DNA of 64,000 nucleotides from Dyella_B sp036746095 (lineage in GTDB: Bacteria > Pseudomonadota > Gammaproteobacteria > Xanthomonadales > Rhodanobacteraceae): the NCBI RefSeq assembly GCF_036746095.1, contig NZ_DAIOEU010000010.1, positions 47,949-111,948 of the forward strand. Reading direction: 5' to 3'. Both the position numbers and the translations under genes were made by a program. Positions within the stretch are counted from its first letter, which is position 1; the number at the start of each line of letters is the position of its first letter. Shown piece by piece: positions 48,075 to 55,861 of the stretch. The notes under the pieces are model-generated. The model did no database searches, had not been told where the DNA came from, and worked only from the letters and a program-made list of their open reading frames with translations.

Positions 48075-49361
48075 TCATCGCTCGAAGACGATGCTCGCAA
48101 TCGCGCCATTGGCATCGGTGCGCGGCCTCATCGAGACATCCCAGCCGTAGAGGTCGCACAGGCGTCGAACGATCGCCAAGCCCAGGCCGGCGCCGCTGCC
48201 GCCAGCGCCTTCGCCGCGCACGCCGCGCTGGAACAGACGTTCGGCATCTTCGGGCTTGATGCCGGGGCCGGTATCGATGATATCGATGCGGCCTTTTTCT
48301 ACCTGCACGGTAACGCGGCCTTCCAGCGTGTATTTGATGGCGTTGCCGATAAGGTTGGTAAGCGCCACCGACAAAACCGACGCGGGTGCGTTGACGGTGA
48401 CCGAATCGTGTTGCAGCAATTCGACCTCGATGGGCTTATCGCGAATCTGCGGTCGCTGGCTCTCGATAACGTCCGCCGCCACTTTCGCGATATCGGTGAT
48501 TTCACCGCGCGTCGGACCGCGCCGTTCGGCACGCGATAGCAGCAAGAGTGCTTCAATCAGCTCGGTCGCCTGGCGCGAAGCGCGTTCGATGCGCTTCAAG
48601 CGTTCGCGCAGTTTGTCGGTAAGGTCGGGCGAACCTTGCAGCAGTTCGGTAGTGCTGGAGATCACGGCCAGCGGCGTACGCAATTCATGGCTGACGTCGG
48701 AATTGAATTCGCGATCGCGTTCGACCATTGCGGTAAGACGCGTGGAGTACTCGTCGAGCGCTTGGGCAAGCTCGCCCACTTCGTCATCGGCAAAATGCGG
48801 CGCCAGCGGTTCGGCCCGGCCTGCCTTGCGGAAATCACGCAGGCGCCTTGCGAGTTCGGTAACTGGCTTGAGTACTTTGCGCGAGAGCCACATACCGATC
48901 GCCAGCGACAGCAGACTGAATAAGATGACCGAGGCCACCAACGATGTGATGAGTTGGCGCTTGCCAATATCTTCGCGACTAATGTCATAGCGAATGAATC
49001 CGATAACCCCGTCTTTTCGCCGCACTGCAAGCTTGTAATGCCGAATACGTCCACTGTCATCGGACTCATACATATCATGGACGCCCGTACTTAGATTCTG
49101 CCAAGCAAGCGGCATCTTATAGAGCGTGCGATCACTCTTGATCCAGGCCTTGACCAGTTCGGATACAACAGGTTGGCTAGGATTCTCGATAGTCTTATTG
49201 ACCGCCTGATCGACGTCGGCCTGGAGCGCAGCTGCGACTAATTGATCCTCAACTTTTGCCCGCACATACAACGAAGCCACGGCAAACAGCGCGCTGAGGC
49301 CGAAACCAAACAGCGCGAACGAGATCAACAGGCGGAAACGCAGCTTACGCCTGGACTGCAT
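48075..49361 (-). CDS. two-component sensor histidine kinase
   Basis: 428 residues. Membrane helices at about 8-33 and 138-160 enclose a short periplasmic sensor; HAMP linker to about 215; HisKA with H225 in DVSHELRTPL; HATPase with NLIGNAIKYTL, DTGPGIKP and GLGLAIVRR. It overlaps the response regulator gene by 17 bases. The periplasmic part is too short to name a ligand; an envelope-stress or PhoQ-like role is a guess. Confidence 0.93.
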   Translation of the reverse strand: MQSRRKLRFRLLISFALFGFGLSALFAVASLYVRAKVEDQLVAAALQADVDQAVNKTIENPSQPVVSELVKAWIKSDRTLYKMPLAWQNLSTGVHDMYESDDSGRIRHYKLAVRRKDGVIGFIRYDISREDIGKRQLITSLVASVILFSLLSLAIGMWLSRKVLKPVTELARRLRDFRKAGRAEPLAPHFADDEVGELAQALDEYSTRLTAMVERDREFNSDVSHELRTPLAVISSTTELLQGSPDLTDKLRERLKRIERASRQATELIEALLLLSRAERRGPTRGEITDIAKVAADVIESQRPQIRDKPIEVELLQHDSVTVNAPASVLSVALTNLIGNAIKYTLEGRVTVQVEKGRIDIIDTGPGIKPEDAERLFQRGVRGEGAGGSGAGLGLAIVRRLCDLYGWDVSMRPRTDANGAIASIVFER

Positions 49362-50031
49362 CCGGATCGACCATGCGGTAACCGATGCCGTGTCGGGTAT
49401 GGATCAACGCCTTTTCGAACGGCTTGTCGATCGCGGCGCGCAGGCCATGGATATGCACACGCAGGCTGTCGCTGTCGGGCAGTTCCTCGCCCCACACCTT
49501 CTGCTCCAGGTCCTGGCGCGTGACCACCGAAGGACTGGCCTCCATCAGCGCCTGCAACAGCTTCAAGCCGATCGGGTTGAGCTGGATGGACTTGCCGTCG
49601 CGGGTCACCGTGAGGGTGTCCAGGTTGTAGGTCAGGTCAGCCACCTTCAGCACCCGGCTCTGCGGGCCCTTGCCGCGGCGCGCCAGCACCTCCAGGCGCG
49701 CGGCCAGTTCCTGCAGGGCGAAGGGCTTGGTCATGTAGTCGTCCGCGCCCGACTCGAAGCCGGTGAGCTTCTGCTCCAGCGCGTCGCGGGCGGTCAACAT
49801 CAGTACCGGCGTCTGCTTGTGCGCTTCATGACGCAGCTTGCGCGCTACATCCAGGCCATCCATGCCGGGCAAGGTCAGGTCGAGCACGATGACGTCGAAG
49901 TCGTGGACGACGGCCAGATGCAGGCCGGTCACGCCATCTCCGGCGAAATCCACCACATGACCGCGATCTTCCAGATAATCGCCAATGTTGGTGGCGATAT
50001 CGCTGTTATCTTCAATCACTAGAACGCGCAT
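49345..50031 (-). CDS. OmpR-family response regulator
   Basis: 228 residues. Receiver with VIEDNSD acidic pair, phospho-acceptor D51 (VIVLDLTLPG) and K102 (MTKPF), then a winged helix with RVHIHGLRAAIDKPF and HTRHGIGYRM. Cognate partner of the overlapping kinase. Target genes unknown. Confidence 0.95.
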   Translation of the reverse strand: MRVLVIEDNSDIATNIGDYLEDRGHVVDFAGDGVTGLHLAVVHDFDVIVLDLTLPGMDGLDVARKLRHEAHKQTPVLMLTARDALEQKLTGFESGADDYMTKPFALQELAARLEVLARRGKGPQSRVLKVADLTYNLDTLTVTRDGKSIQLNPIGLKLLQALMEASPSVVTRQDLEQKVWGEELPDSDSLRVHIHGLRAAIDKPFEKALIHTRHGIGYRMVDPDAVQA

Positions 50032-50395
50032 GCGTTTCTCCGCTACGCAACCGGCGCACCGGTCGGGACATCGCCAAGCTTAACGAGAGTGCGGCGCAAA
50101 TGTTAAGCGCCATGCTGAATGCCGATAGTCGAAGGAGGTCCAGGCAAAGAAAAAGCCCGGATACCGCGACCGTTCGCCGCTGCACCCGGGCTGAAGCTAC
50201 TGCCCCGATACCGTCGTCTGCTGTCGCACTTGCGATTGAAGTAGCGGGCAAACAAACAGTGGTGCCTTTATAGGGGCGAGGCGGTTACGTGGCAGTTAAC
50301 CCATGCTCACTGCTTGGTTAATGCGCCTGCACATTCACGGCCGTGCTGTATCCGTGAAGGCCACAGGAGCAAGCATGCTGGGATTTCATCCCAGG
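50032..50395. other. 364-bp gap with candidate small RNA and repeat
   Basis: Between rimK and the response regulator, both on the minus strand. It holds a transcript-like unit: TATAAA near 50266-50271 on the minus strand with a weak -35 (CTGCCA) 17 bases earlier, then a nested hairpin and U-tract near 50153. It also holds one family A repeat arm (50377-50399). Confidence 0.55.
50150..50262 (-). ncRNA. candidate small RNA with intrinsic terminator
   Basis: Minus-strand sequence from about 50262 to 50150, roughly 110 nt, ends in AGCCCGG / CCGGGCT (7 bp) with an inner GCGGC/GTCGC stem and TTTTTC. The hairpin itself is solid; a distinct small-RNA transcript is an inference, since it could simply terminate rimK transcription, whose stop is 140 bases upstream. 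Confidence 0.4.
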
Positions 50396-50399
50396 CTAC
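50377..50399. repeat. repeat family A, single arm
   Basis: GCTGGGATTTCATCCCAGGC, one change from the arms at 16-79. It overlaps the last codon region of rimK (stop at 50396). Confidence 0.75.
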
Positions 50400-51289
50400 G
50401 CACGCTTGGATGCCTTGGCGACGTGCCGTTCCAGGTGCCGGATGATGTGATCGGCCACGTTGACAGCCGATGCCGCCTCAATGCCCTCCAGGCCCGGCGA
50501 TGCGTTGACCTCCAGCACCAACGGACCGCGCTTGGAGCGCAAGAGATCAACTCCGGCAATACCCAGCCCCAGCGCTTCGGCGGCATCCACTGCAATACGC
50601 CTCTCCGCCGGAGTCAACTTGGCGGCCACGGCGGTACCGCCACGGTGCAGGTTGGCGCGGAATTCCCCGGCCACCGCATCGCGTTGCATGGCCGCCACCA
50701 CCTGCCCGCCGACCACGAAGCAGCGCAGGTCGCTGCCCTTGGCCTCGGCGATGAACTCCTGCACCAGGAAGTTGGCATACAGGCCGCGGAATGCCTCCAC
50801 CACGCTTTGCGAAGCGCTGCGTTTTTCCGCCAGCACCACGCCGGTACCCTGGCTGCCTTCGTTGAGCTTGATCACATGCGGGGGGTCGCCCAGCATGTCG
50901 AGCACGTCGGTGGTGTCGTCCGGGTTGTCACCAAAGACCGTCACCGGCATGTCCAGGCCTTTGGCGGCAAGAATCTGCAGGCAACGCAATTTGTCGCGCG
51001 CACGCAGCACGGCATCGGAGGAATTGGGGGTATACACGCCCATCATTTCGAGCTGGCGCAATACCGCCGTGCCATAGAACGTGCTCGATGTGCCGATGCG
51101 CGGAATCGCCGCATCGATATCGTGCAGGGCTTTGCCCTTGTAACGGATCTCCACTTCACCCGGCGCAATGCGCACGTAGCAGCGCAGTGGATCGAGCACG
51201 CGCACGACATGGCCACGCTCGCGCGCCACTTCGACCAGGCGCTGGGTCGAATACAGCCGCGCATTACGTGAGAGGATGGCGATTTTCAT
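50396..51289 (-). CDS. rimK: RimK, ribosomal protein S6 glutamate ligase
   Basis: 297 residues, ATP-grasp. Adds glutamates to the C terminus of S6 (and makes poly-Glu). Visible: ILSRNARLYSTQRLVEV N terminus, ATP-grasp core LNEGSQGTGVVLAEKR, and metal-binding VLEVNASPGLEGIE. Overlaps the RimB-like gene by 26 bases, an arrangement expected for the rimK-rimB pair that controls S6 modification. The last codons overlap a family A repeat. Confidence 0.95.
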   Translation of the reverse strand: MKIAILSRNARLYSTQRLVEVARERGHVVRVLDPLRCYVRIAPGEVEIRYKGKALHDIDAAIPRIGTSSTFYGTAVLRQLEMMGVYTPNSSDAVLRARDKLRCLQILAAKGLDMPVTVFGDNPDDTTDVLDMLGDPPHVIKLNEGSQGTGVVLAEKRSASQSVVEAFRGLYANFLVQEFIAEAKGSDLRCFVVGGQVVAAMQRDAVAGEFRANLHRGGTAVAAKLTPAERRIAVDAAEALGLGIAGVDLLRSKRGPLVLEVNASPGLEGIEAASAVNVADHIIRHLERHVAKASKRA

Positions 51290-51734
51290 GGCTGGTATGT
51301 GTATGCGCGGGTTTGGGCAGGGTATAGGAAAGGGCGGGGTCGACCTTGAAGCGCCCGATCAAGGCGGTGCGCCCCAATAGCATAGGAAACAGCATGTGCC
51401 GGCGATCCGTCAGGTTTATGTCAACTTCGAAACGCTCGCCGGCCAGCATCACTTCGGTACGGATAAACCAGCGCTCGCTGCGCCCGCCGCCGGTGTCGAC
51501 CACCACCCGCCGGTCGCACGCCGGTGCTTCGCACTGCACCTGGCGCGCCGAGCGGCGACCGAGGCCCACCATGAAGCGCAGCCAGGTCTGTGCATCACGG
51601 CTGAAGGTTTCCAACTCGTCCACGTGCAGTGAACTGCTGCGCGCGCCGGTATCGAGCTTGACCTTGAGAGAGGTGATGCCGAACTGCGGCAATGCCAAGC
51701 GTTCCCGCCAACCGAGGGTGATTATGTCCGCCAT
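51264..51734 (-). CDS. rimB: RimB-like retropepsin-type protease (COG4067)
   Basis: 156 residues. KLDTGARSSSLH is the active-site DTG-like motif of this ATP-dependent zinc protease/retropepsin group, and LTDRRHMLFPMLLGRTAL is the second typical motif. In Pseudomonas the protein acts with RimK to trim S6. Its start (51734) is the last core-genome feature before the island begins. A His-rich C terminus (HTHTSHENRH) is species-specific. Confidence 0.88.
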   Translation of the reverse strand: MADIITLGWRERLALPQFGITSLKVKLDTGARSSSLHVDELETFSRDAQTWLRFMVGLGRRSARQVQCEAPACDRRVVVDTGGGRSERWFIRTEVMLAGERFEVDINLTDRRHMLFPMLLGRTALIGRFKVDPALSYTLPKPAHTHTSHENRHPLT

Positions 51735-51788
51735 GTCAGCTCACGCTGTTAGGTTGGAAAATCTCGGTGGGGACCGGAGAGGGAGGGT

Positions 51789-51814
51789 TGGAGCGGATGA
51801 AGGGAGTAGAACTC
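51789..51814. other. candidate island end: copy of tRNA-Gly 3' end
   Basis: TGGAGCGGATGAAGGGAGTAGAAC matches 58954-58977 (the 3' end of the tRNA-Gly gene read on the plus strand) at 21 of 24 positions. CGATACCT, seen near the tRNA end at 58866, also occurs at 51872, as expected of an integrase arm site. It would mark the left boundary (attL/attR) of the 7.2-kb island. Confidence 0.6.
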
Positions 51815-51936
51815 CATCTCCCGCATAGCCCTTGCCAATGCTCATTTTTCTCGGCAAGAACCCGCAAACATCGATACCTGAAACGATACCCTGCAAGGGT
51901 AACATTGGGCTCGTGGCGAATACCATCCTGCGTCGG

Positions 51937-51971
51937 CGAGGTTACAAGCGGGTGCATTCCGGGTAACCTCG
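51937..51971. repeat. hairpin in the leader of the RHS gene
   Basis: CGAGGTTAC and GTAACCTCG (9 bp) pair around a 17-base loop, 14 bases before the ribosome site of the RHS-type gene. Possibly an operator or an mRNA element. No other copy seen. Confidence 0.4.
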
Positions 51972-51997
51972 TGCGCAGGGAAAATCAGGGGAACGAA

Positions 51998-52927
51998 ATG
52001 GCCATTCTTGGAAGGCATAGGCGCGTGCGGCAGTGGATAGGGATGTTGCTTTTCTTGCTAACCTGCGGGGTTTTGCATGCCCAACAGCAAGGCACCGTCA
52101 CCTATGTCTACACCGACCCGCAGGGCACTCCGCTTGCGGAGGCCGATGCCCACGGCAACATCACCGCGACCTACGACTACACCCCCTACGGCACCATTGC
52201 TCTAGGCACGCCCACAGCGGGACCCGGGTATACCGGCCATGTGGCAGACCCCGAGACCAATCTGGTCTACATGCAGGCGCGTTATTACGACGCCGCCACC
52301 GGTCACTTCCTCAGCGCGGACCCCATTGGCCCGGCGGCAGGAAATACCTTCAACTTCAACCGATACGCTTACGTCAACAACAATCCGGTCAATCACATTG
52401 ACCCGAACGGAAAATGCTTGGAAGACGGTTGCATCGGGGAAGCGGCCATTGCCTGCGCAGCCGCCCCCGCATGCAGCCGGGCGGTCATGGCAGCCGGCGC
52501 GGCCACTATCGCATTCTTCACCGTTCGGGCCGTCCATAACACGACCACGACCACCACGCAGAACAACAACTCCGATGTCCCCTTGCCTACACCAGCTCCA
52601 GGGACGGCGCCCGCCCCCACGACCGACGCTCCTAAAGACTCGCAACGGCCCAGCAAAACCCCCAATGACGGCGAGCCGGGTTCAACTTATAAAAACCCGG
52701 GAAGCGGCCAGGAACGGGAATACGGGCCCGATGGTAAGCCGAGCAAGGACATTGATTACGATCATGACCACGGACAAGGCACCCCACATGTCCATGAGTG
52801 GGGGCGTGACCCAAATGGCAATCCAGTCCGCGGCCCGGGACGAGCTCCTAATCCGCAAACCGAGCCTCATATAGCTCCGCCAAATCCCCCTCCACCGAGC
52901 ACGCCGCCACCTAGCTCGTCTCCATAA
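51998..52927 (+). CDS. miniature RHS-core protein with candidate C-terminal toxin
   Basis: 309 residues; AGGGGA precedes the ATG at a good spacing. A signal peptide (RQWIGMLLFLLTCGVLHAQQ, to about residue 28) leads straight into the terminal RHS core (YTDPQGTPLAEADAHG, YTGHVADPETNL, YMQARYYDAATGHFLSADP, to about 137). Cys- and Ala-rich linker, Thr/Pro-rich spacer, then a polar C-terminal domain (about 228-290) with DIDYDHDHGQGTPHVHEW, of the His/Asp-rich kind seen in polymorphic toxins; I cannot name the family. Most RHS proteins are over 1000 residues, so this is either a decayed remnant or a self-secreted mini-toxin. Confidence 0.75.
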   Translation: MAILGRHRRVRQWIGMLLFLLTCGVLHAQQQGTVTYVYTDPQGTPLAEADAHGNITATYDYTPYGTIALGTPTAGPGYTGHVADPETNLVYMQARYYDAATGHFLSADPIGPAAGNTFNFNRYAYVNNNPVNHIDPNGKCLEDGCIGEAAIACAAAPACSRAVMAAGAATIAFFTVRAVHNTTTTTTQNNNSDVPLPTPAPGTAPAPTTDAPKDSQRPSKTPNDGEPGSTYKNPGSGQEREYGPDGKPSKDIDYDHDHGQGTPHVHEWGRDPNGNPVRGPGRAPNPQTEPHIAPPNPPPPSTPPPSSSP

Positions 52928-52944
52928 TCGCCGACAGACAACGC

Positions 52945-53340
52945 ATGAGTTACGAACAAATCAACGGTTACCACGACGCTGCCTTGAAGGGTATTGAGGC
53001 TGGTGAGGCGCCACGCAGCTTGGCCCTGTCATTTGTCCTCGAGGATGGACAGCAGAAAACTCTAACGCTGCATGGCTGTGAAATATTTCGAATCAATGAT
53101 TTTGTAAATCAGAATGTGGTTTCCAGGCTCCTGCTTTTCCGTGGTTCCGAAATCGATACCGCCATGGTCGCAGAGAAACTACAGTGGGCATCGAGCCAAT
53201 CAGACACCCACTCGTTTCTAAAGCCAGAAAGACTGGATGAACTGCTTGCAAAAATAAAAGCCGGCGCGCTTTCTTTGCTGGTGCTCGAGCCAAGCTGGGG
53301 GGCTGAAGTGGCAGCCTTATTTACCCATATGTCCAGTTGA
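52945..53340 (+). CDS. candidate immunity protein for the mini-RHS toxin
   Basis: 131 residues, mostly alpha/beta, no signal peptide, so cytosolic. It begins 17 bases after the toxin stop and on the same strand, the position of immunity genes in RHS cassettes. No homologous family recognised. Weak ribosome site; coupling to the toxin gene is likely. Codon use is more AT-rich than the core genes. The functional call rests on position only. Confidence 0.55.
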   Translation: MSYEQINGYHDAALKGIEAGEAPRSLALSFVLEDGQQKTLTLHGCEIFRINDFVNQNVVSRLLLFRGSEIDTAMVAEKLQWASSQSDTHSFLKPERLDELLAKIKAGALSLLVLEPSWGAEVAALFTHMSS

Positions 53341-53787
53341 TGCCGAAGTTCACCTACGACAATATTGTTCGAGTCTGCGGCAATCCCCGACACACATAAC
53401 CACCCCCAGTTCCTTTGGTTGAACGTCAAACGCACCAGCTGAAGCGTCCTCGTTGATTCGAGCCAGTTAGAAGTAGAGTTCCCATGGATCGCCTCGGAAA
53501 GCGAATTGAATCGCTTAACCGGGTGTCCGTGGAAGAAGGGCAAGATCAGAAGCACAACGGCAACGGTCACGGGCACGGATCAACCGCACTCCGCGACCAG
53601 AACTCCGCCCGAGACGATGAGCCACCACCCTGCCCGACCTCGGCGGGGATGACAATGTGGGTCGGTAGCGGACAGCTTGGTCATTCGAACGGAGCCGACA
53701 GCGGTTACCATTAGACACGATCTTCCAAACCACCACTCTTCTTGCGGGATATGAGTGCAAATCGTCTCCATTAGGCTACGAAACCAC
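53341..53787. other. 447-bp island gap
   Basis: Non-coding or decayed. Short open frames exist on both strands but none has a ribosome site together with a protein-like composition. It contains a partial CGGCGGGGATGAC repeat near 53640. It could hold remains of another immunity gene. Confidence 0.4.
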
Positions 53788-54780
53788 ATGAAACCTGCCA
53801 GCTCCCGCACCGCACCTTCAAACTCATGCCGCACGCTGGTCATTGCGGTGGGACTGCTCTTGGCTGGCTATGCACGAACCGGATCCGCTTCGGAAGGCTG
53901 GGAAGTATTCGACGGACCTTCTTCGGGCAATGATCTAGTGCGTGTTTGCTTGGTCCGCCATGATGGCCGCTGGGCGGAAGGGGACAGCAACCATCCGAGC
54001 AAATGTCGTGAGATGCTCGTCGCCGCGACAGATACTCATACCCTGTGGCCTGACCAATCGTTTTACCTTGCGCGTCAGAAGACAGTTGGTTACGGCGCAA
54101 CGGAATACAACTCTGATCTTTTCAAGTTCAAATTATCCGTAGAAAACGATCCTGATCTCACGGCGGCTGTCCTTGCAGCCTTTGCCCAGTCAGGGGCAGA
54201 AGAGAGGCTGGACGTTCAGGCTGCAAATGCAACAGCGTCATGCTCGGCACGATATGCGCAAGCCGCGACGATCGAGGAGGTGCAAGACGTAGACAAGACC
54301 TGCCATGCCTACGCAGGAACGGCAGGGCGTGAGGCATACAACAAAGCCCTTGGTCGACAAGAGGCCGCCCAAGAAACCGGGAGAGAAGCACTGGTTGAGC
54401 GAACCCAGCCGAAGTGCTCGACTGTTCGCATATCCGGGATCGTCGTTGGTGCCGAGCCCCAAGCGCTAGATGGCCTTGGCCATTCATCCAGTGCGGCAGA
54501 CATCATTGCACGCCATCCTTTGCAATGCGGCCCGAGCGGGTTCACACAGACGTTCGTCTGTAAGGGCGCGACGGTATTGACCAACCAAGCAGCCCACATC
54601 ATCGCTTGGTCAGATACCAGTTATCAGGTTGCAACCCCCGTAGATCTGACGAATGGACGCAAGGACGCTTTGCTTTATGTGAGCCGGGCGGACGCAACGT
54701 GCCAAGACGCCACGAAGCCGTCACTAGACTTCTCCACAAATCTCCAAAATTTCCTCAGGCACTACAACGCCAACCGCTGA
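53788..54780 (+). CDS. exported protein of unknown family (island cargo)
   Basis: 330 residues from the ATG at 53788. Signal peptide (TLVIAVGLLLAGYARTGSAS, cleavage near residue 37). The mature protein has several Cys (CLVRHD, CREML, CSARYA, CHAYAG, CSTVRI, LQCGPS, FVCKG, ATCQD), likely disulfide-linked, and a central Gln/Glu/Arg helical stretch (QEAAQETGREALVER). No family recognised. GC content is lower than the core genome. Might be a partner or effector of the cassette. Confidence 0.6.
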   Translation: MKPASSRTAPSNSCRTLVIAVGLLLAGYARTGSASEGWEVFDGPSSGNDLVRVCLVRHDGRWAEGDSNHPSKCREMLVAATDTHTLWPDQSFYLARQKTVGYGATEYNSDLFKFKLSVENDPDLTAAVLAAFAQSGAEERLDVQAANATASCSARYAQAATIEEVQDVDKTCHAYAGTAGREAYNKALGRQEAAQETGREALVERTQPKCSTVRISGIVVGAEPQALDGLGHSSSAADIIARHPLQCGPSGFTQTFVCKGATVLTNQAAHIIAWSDTSYQVATPVDLTNGRKDALLYVSRADATCQDATKPSLDFSTNLQNFLRHYNANR

Positions 54781-54816
54781 TTGCGCGTTGCCTTCAAAGC
54801 CAAGGATGACCTACAA

Positions 54817-55461
54817 GTGACGCAAACAAAGATGACTGACCTGTTGGCGCCGAACCGCGAAGGGTTCAACAAAGACCCCGGAGGCTACGCCGCATTGGCG
54901 TGGATGCGTTGGGCCATTGCTCAGAACATGGCTGGACTTCCCGTCGATCCGACACAGCCACCGAAAGCCGAAGATCTGAAAGACCCCATTCTTTGGCTGA
55001 CCCAAGCTCAGGCTCTTTCTGTCTCAGCCGTCACGTTGGCAAAGCACCAACCAGCATTCAGCGAGATGCCGCTTCCTGTTCGCGGGGTCTGCGATAGCCA
55101 ATACTGTGCGATCGTCCTGATGCTTGTGGGTTTCAGCCTCGAAGTCAGCCTAAAAGCTATGATCATCATCCGCGATGGAGTGGATGCATTCATGAAAATG
55201 GAGAGCAAACACCTCCACCATCGACTGAGCGAACTGGCCGCTTTCATCCCAGATCTTTCGGCCAAGGACCACGGCATTTTGAAAATGCTGACGCACTTTG
55301 TTTACTGGGCAGGGCGTTATCCCGATCCGGGCACCAAGCGACACGACGATATGGAAGATGTCTTCACATTGGCAGAAACCCATCAAATCTCCGCACATGA
55401 CGTGTTCGATCTTGCCGGGCGGGTCTTGGGCCATGTCCGCGCATTGGTCCCGGACGACTAA
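54817..55461 (+). CDS. HEPN-like hypothetical protein (island cargo)
   Basis: 214 residues if the GTG at 54817 (AAGGAT upstream) is used; a TTG at 54781 and an ATG at 54832 are alternatives. All-helical, no signal peptide. VGFSLEVSLKAMIIIRDG, then KHLHHRLSEL and FVYWAGRYPDPG resemble families with HEPN-type four-helix bundles (K/H-x-L and WAGRYP patterns). HEPN proteins are often RNases or toxin/nucleotidyltransferase partners. I cannot point to the conserved RxxxxH pair, so activity is uncertain. Starts about 36 bases after the previous stop. Confidence 0.55.
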   Translation: MTQTKMTDLLAPNREGFNKDPGGYAALAWMRWAIAQNMAGLPVDPTQPPKAEDLKDPILWLTQAQALSVSAVTLAKHQPAFSEMPLPVRGVCDSQYCAIVLMLVGFSLEVSLKAMIIIRDGVDAFMKMESKHLHHRLSELAAFIPDLSAKDHGILKMLTHFVYWAGRYPDPGTKRHDDMEDVFTLAETHQISAHDVFDLAGRVLGHVRALVPDD

Positions 55462-55524
55462 TCGGCAATAACAAGGGCAAGGGCAAGTGAGGGCAGAGTT
55501 GATGCTTCTTCTAGAAGGCTTGCA

Positions 55525-55806
55525 CTAATGGATACTTCGAGCGGTCGAGCCTAATCGATGGGACGGCAAGTTATATTTTTCCTGGACTACTGCGACCGCC
55601 TTTTGAAGAACTTCGAGATATTGGCTTTCGAGTGGCGGCTCCGGCTCAATCCACCAGTTGTTTTCGCCGGGAGCGGGGAAAAAATTTTGGCGGATATGGA
55701 AGTCCGGGACCGAGGCTCCGGGAGGAGCCATATTTTTGTAGGTCACAATAATTTTTAGCTTTAACTGGCCGTCAGGCAGTTCGTCACGGCGGATTGGGCT
55801 GCTCAC
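55525..55806 (-). CDS. small orphan protein (island cargo)
   Basis: 93 residues from a GTG at 55806, which has a strong AAGGAG site seven bases upstream; in-frame ATGs upstream do not. Beta-rich with an aromatic patch (FFPAPGENNWWIEPEPP) and a C-terminal helix. Antisense to the rest of the cargo, AT-rich, no family recognised. It may be an antitoxin- or immunity-sized protein, but nothing proves it. Confidence 0.45.
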   Translation of the reverse strand: MSSPIRRDELPDGQLKLKIIVTYKNMAPPGASVPDFHIRQNFFPAPGENNWWIEPEPPLESQYLEVLQKAVAVVQEKYNLPSHRLGSTARSIH

Positions 55807-55861
55807 AGATGAAACTCCTTCTGTCATTGATGTGAGCCTAATTATGTGCGTCACGACCGAG

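Noticed and set aside
53484..53714. 76-residue frame in the gap after the immunity gene
   Set aside because: Gly/His/Asp-rich run without a ribosome site and overlapping a repeat fragment; not convincing.
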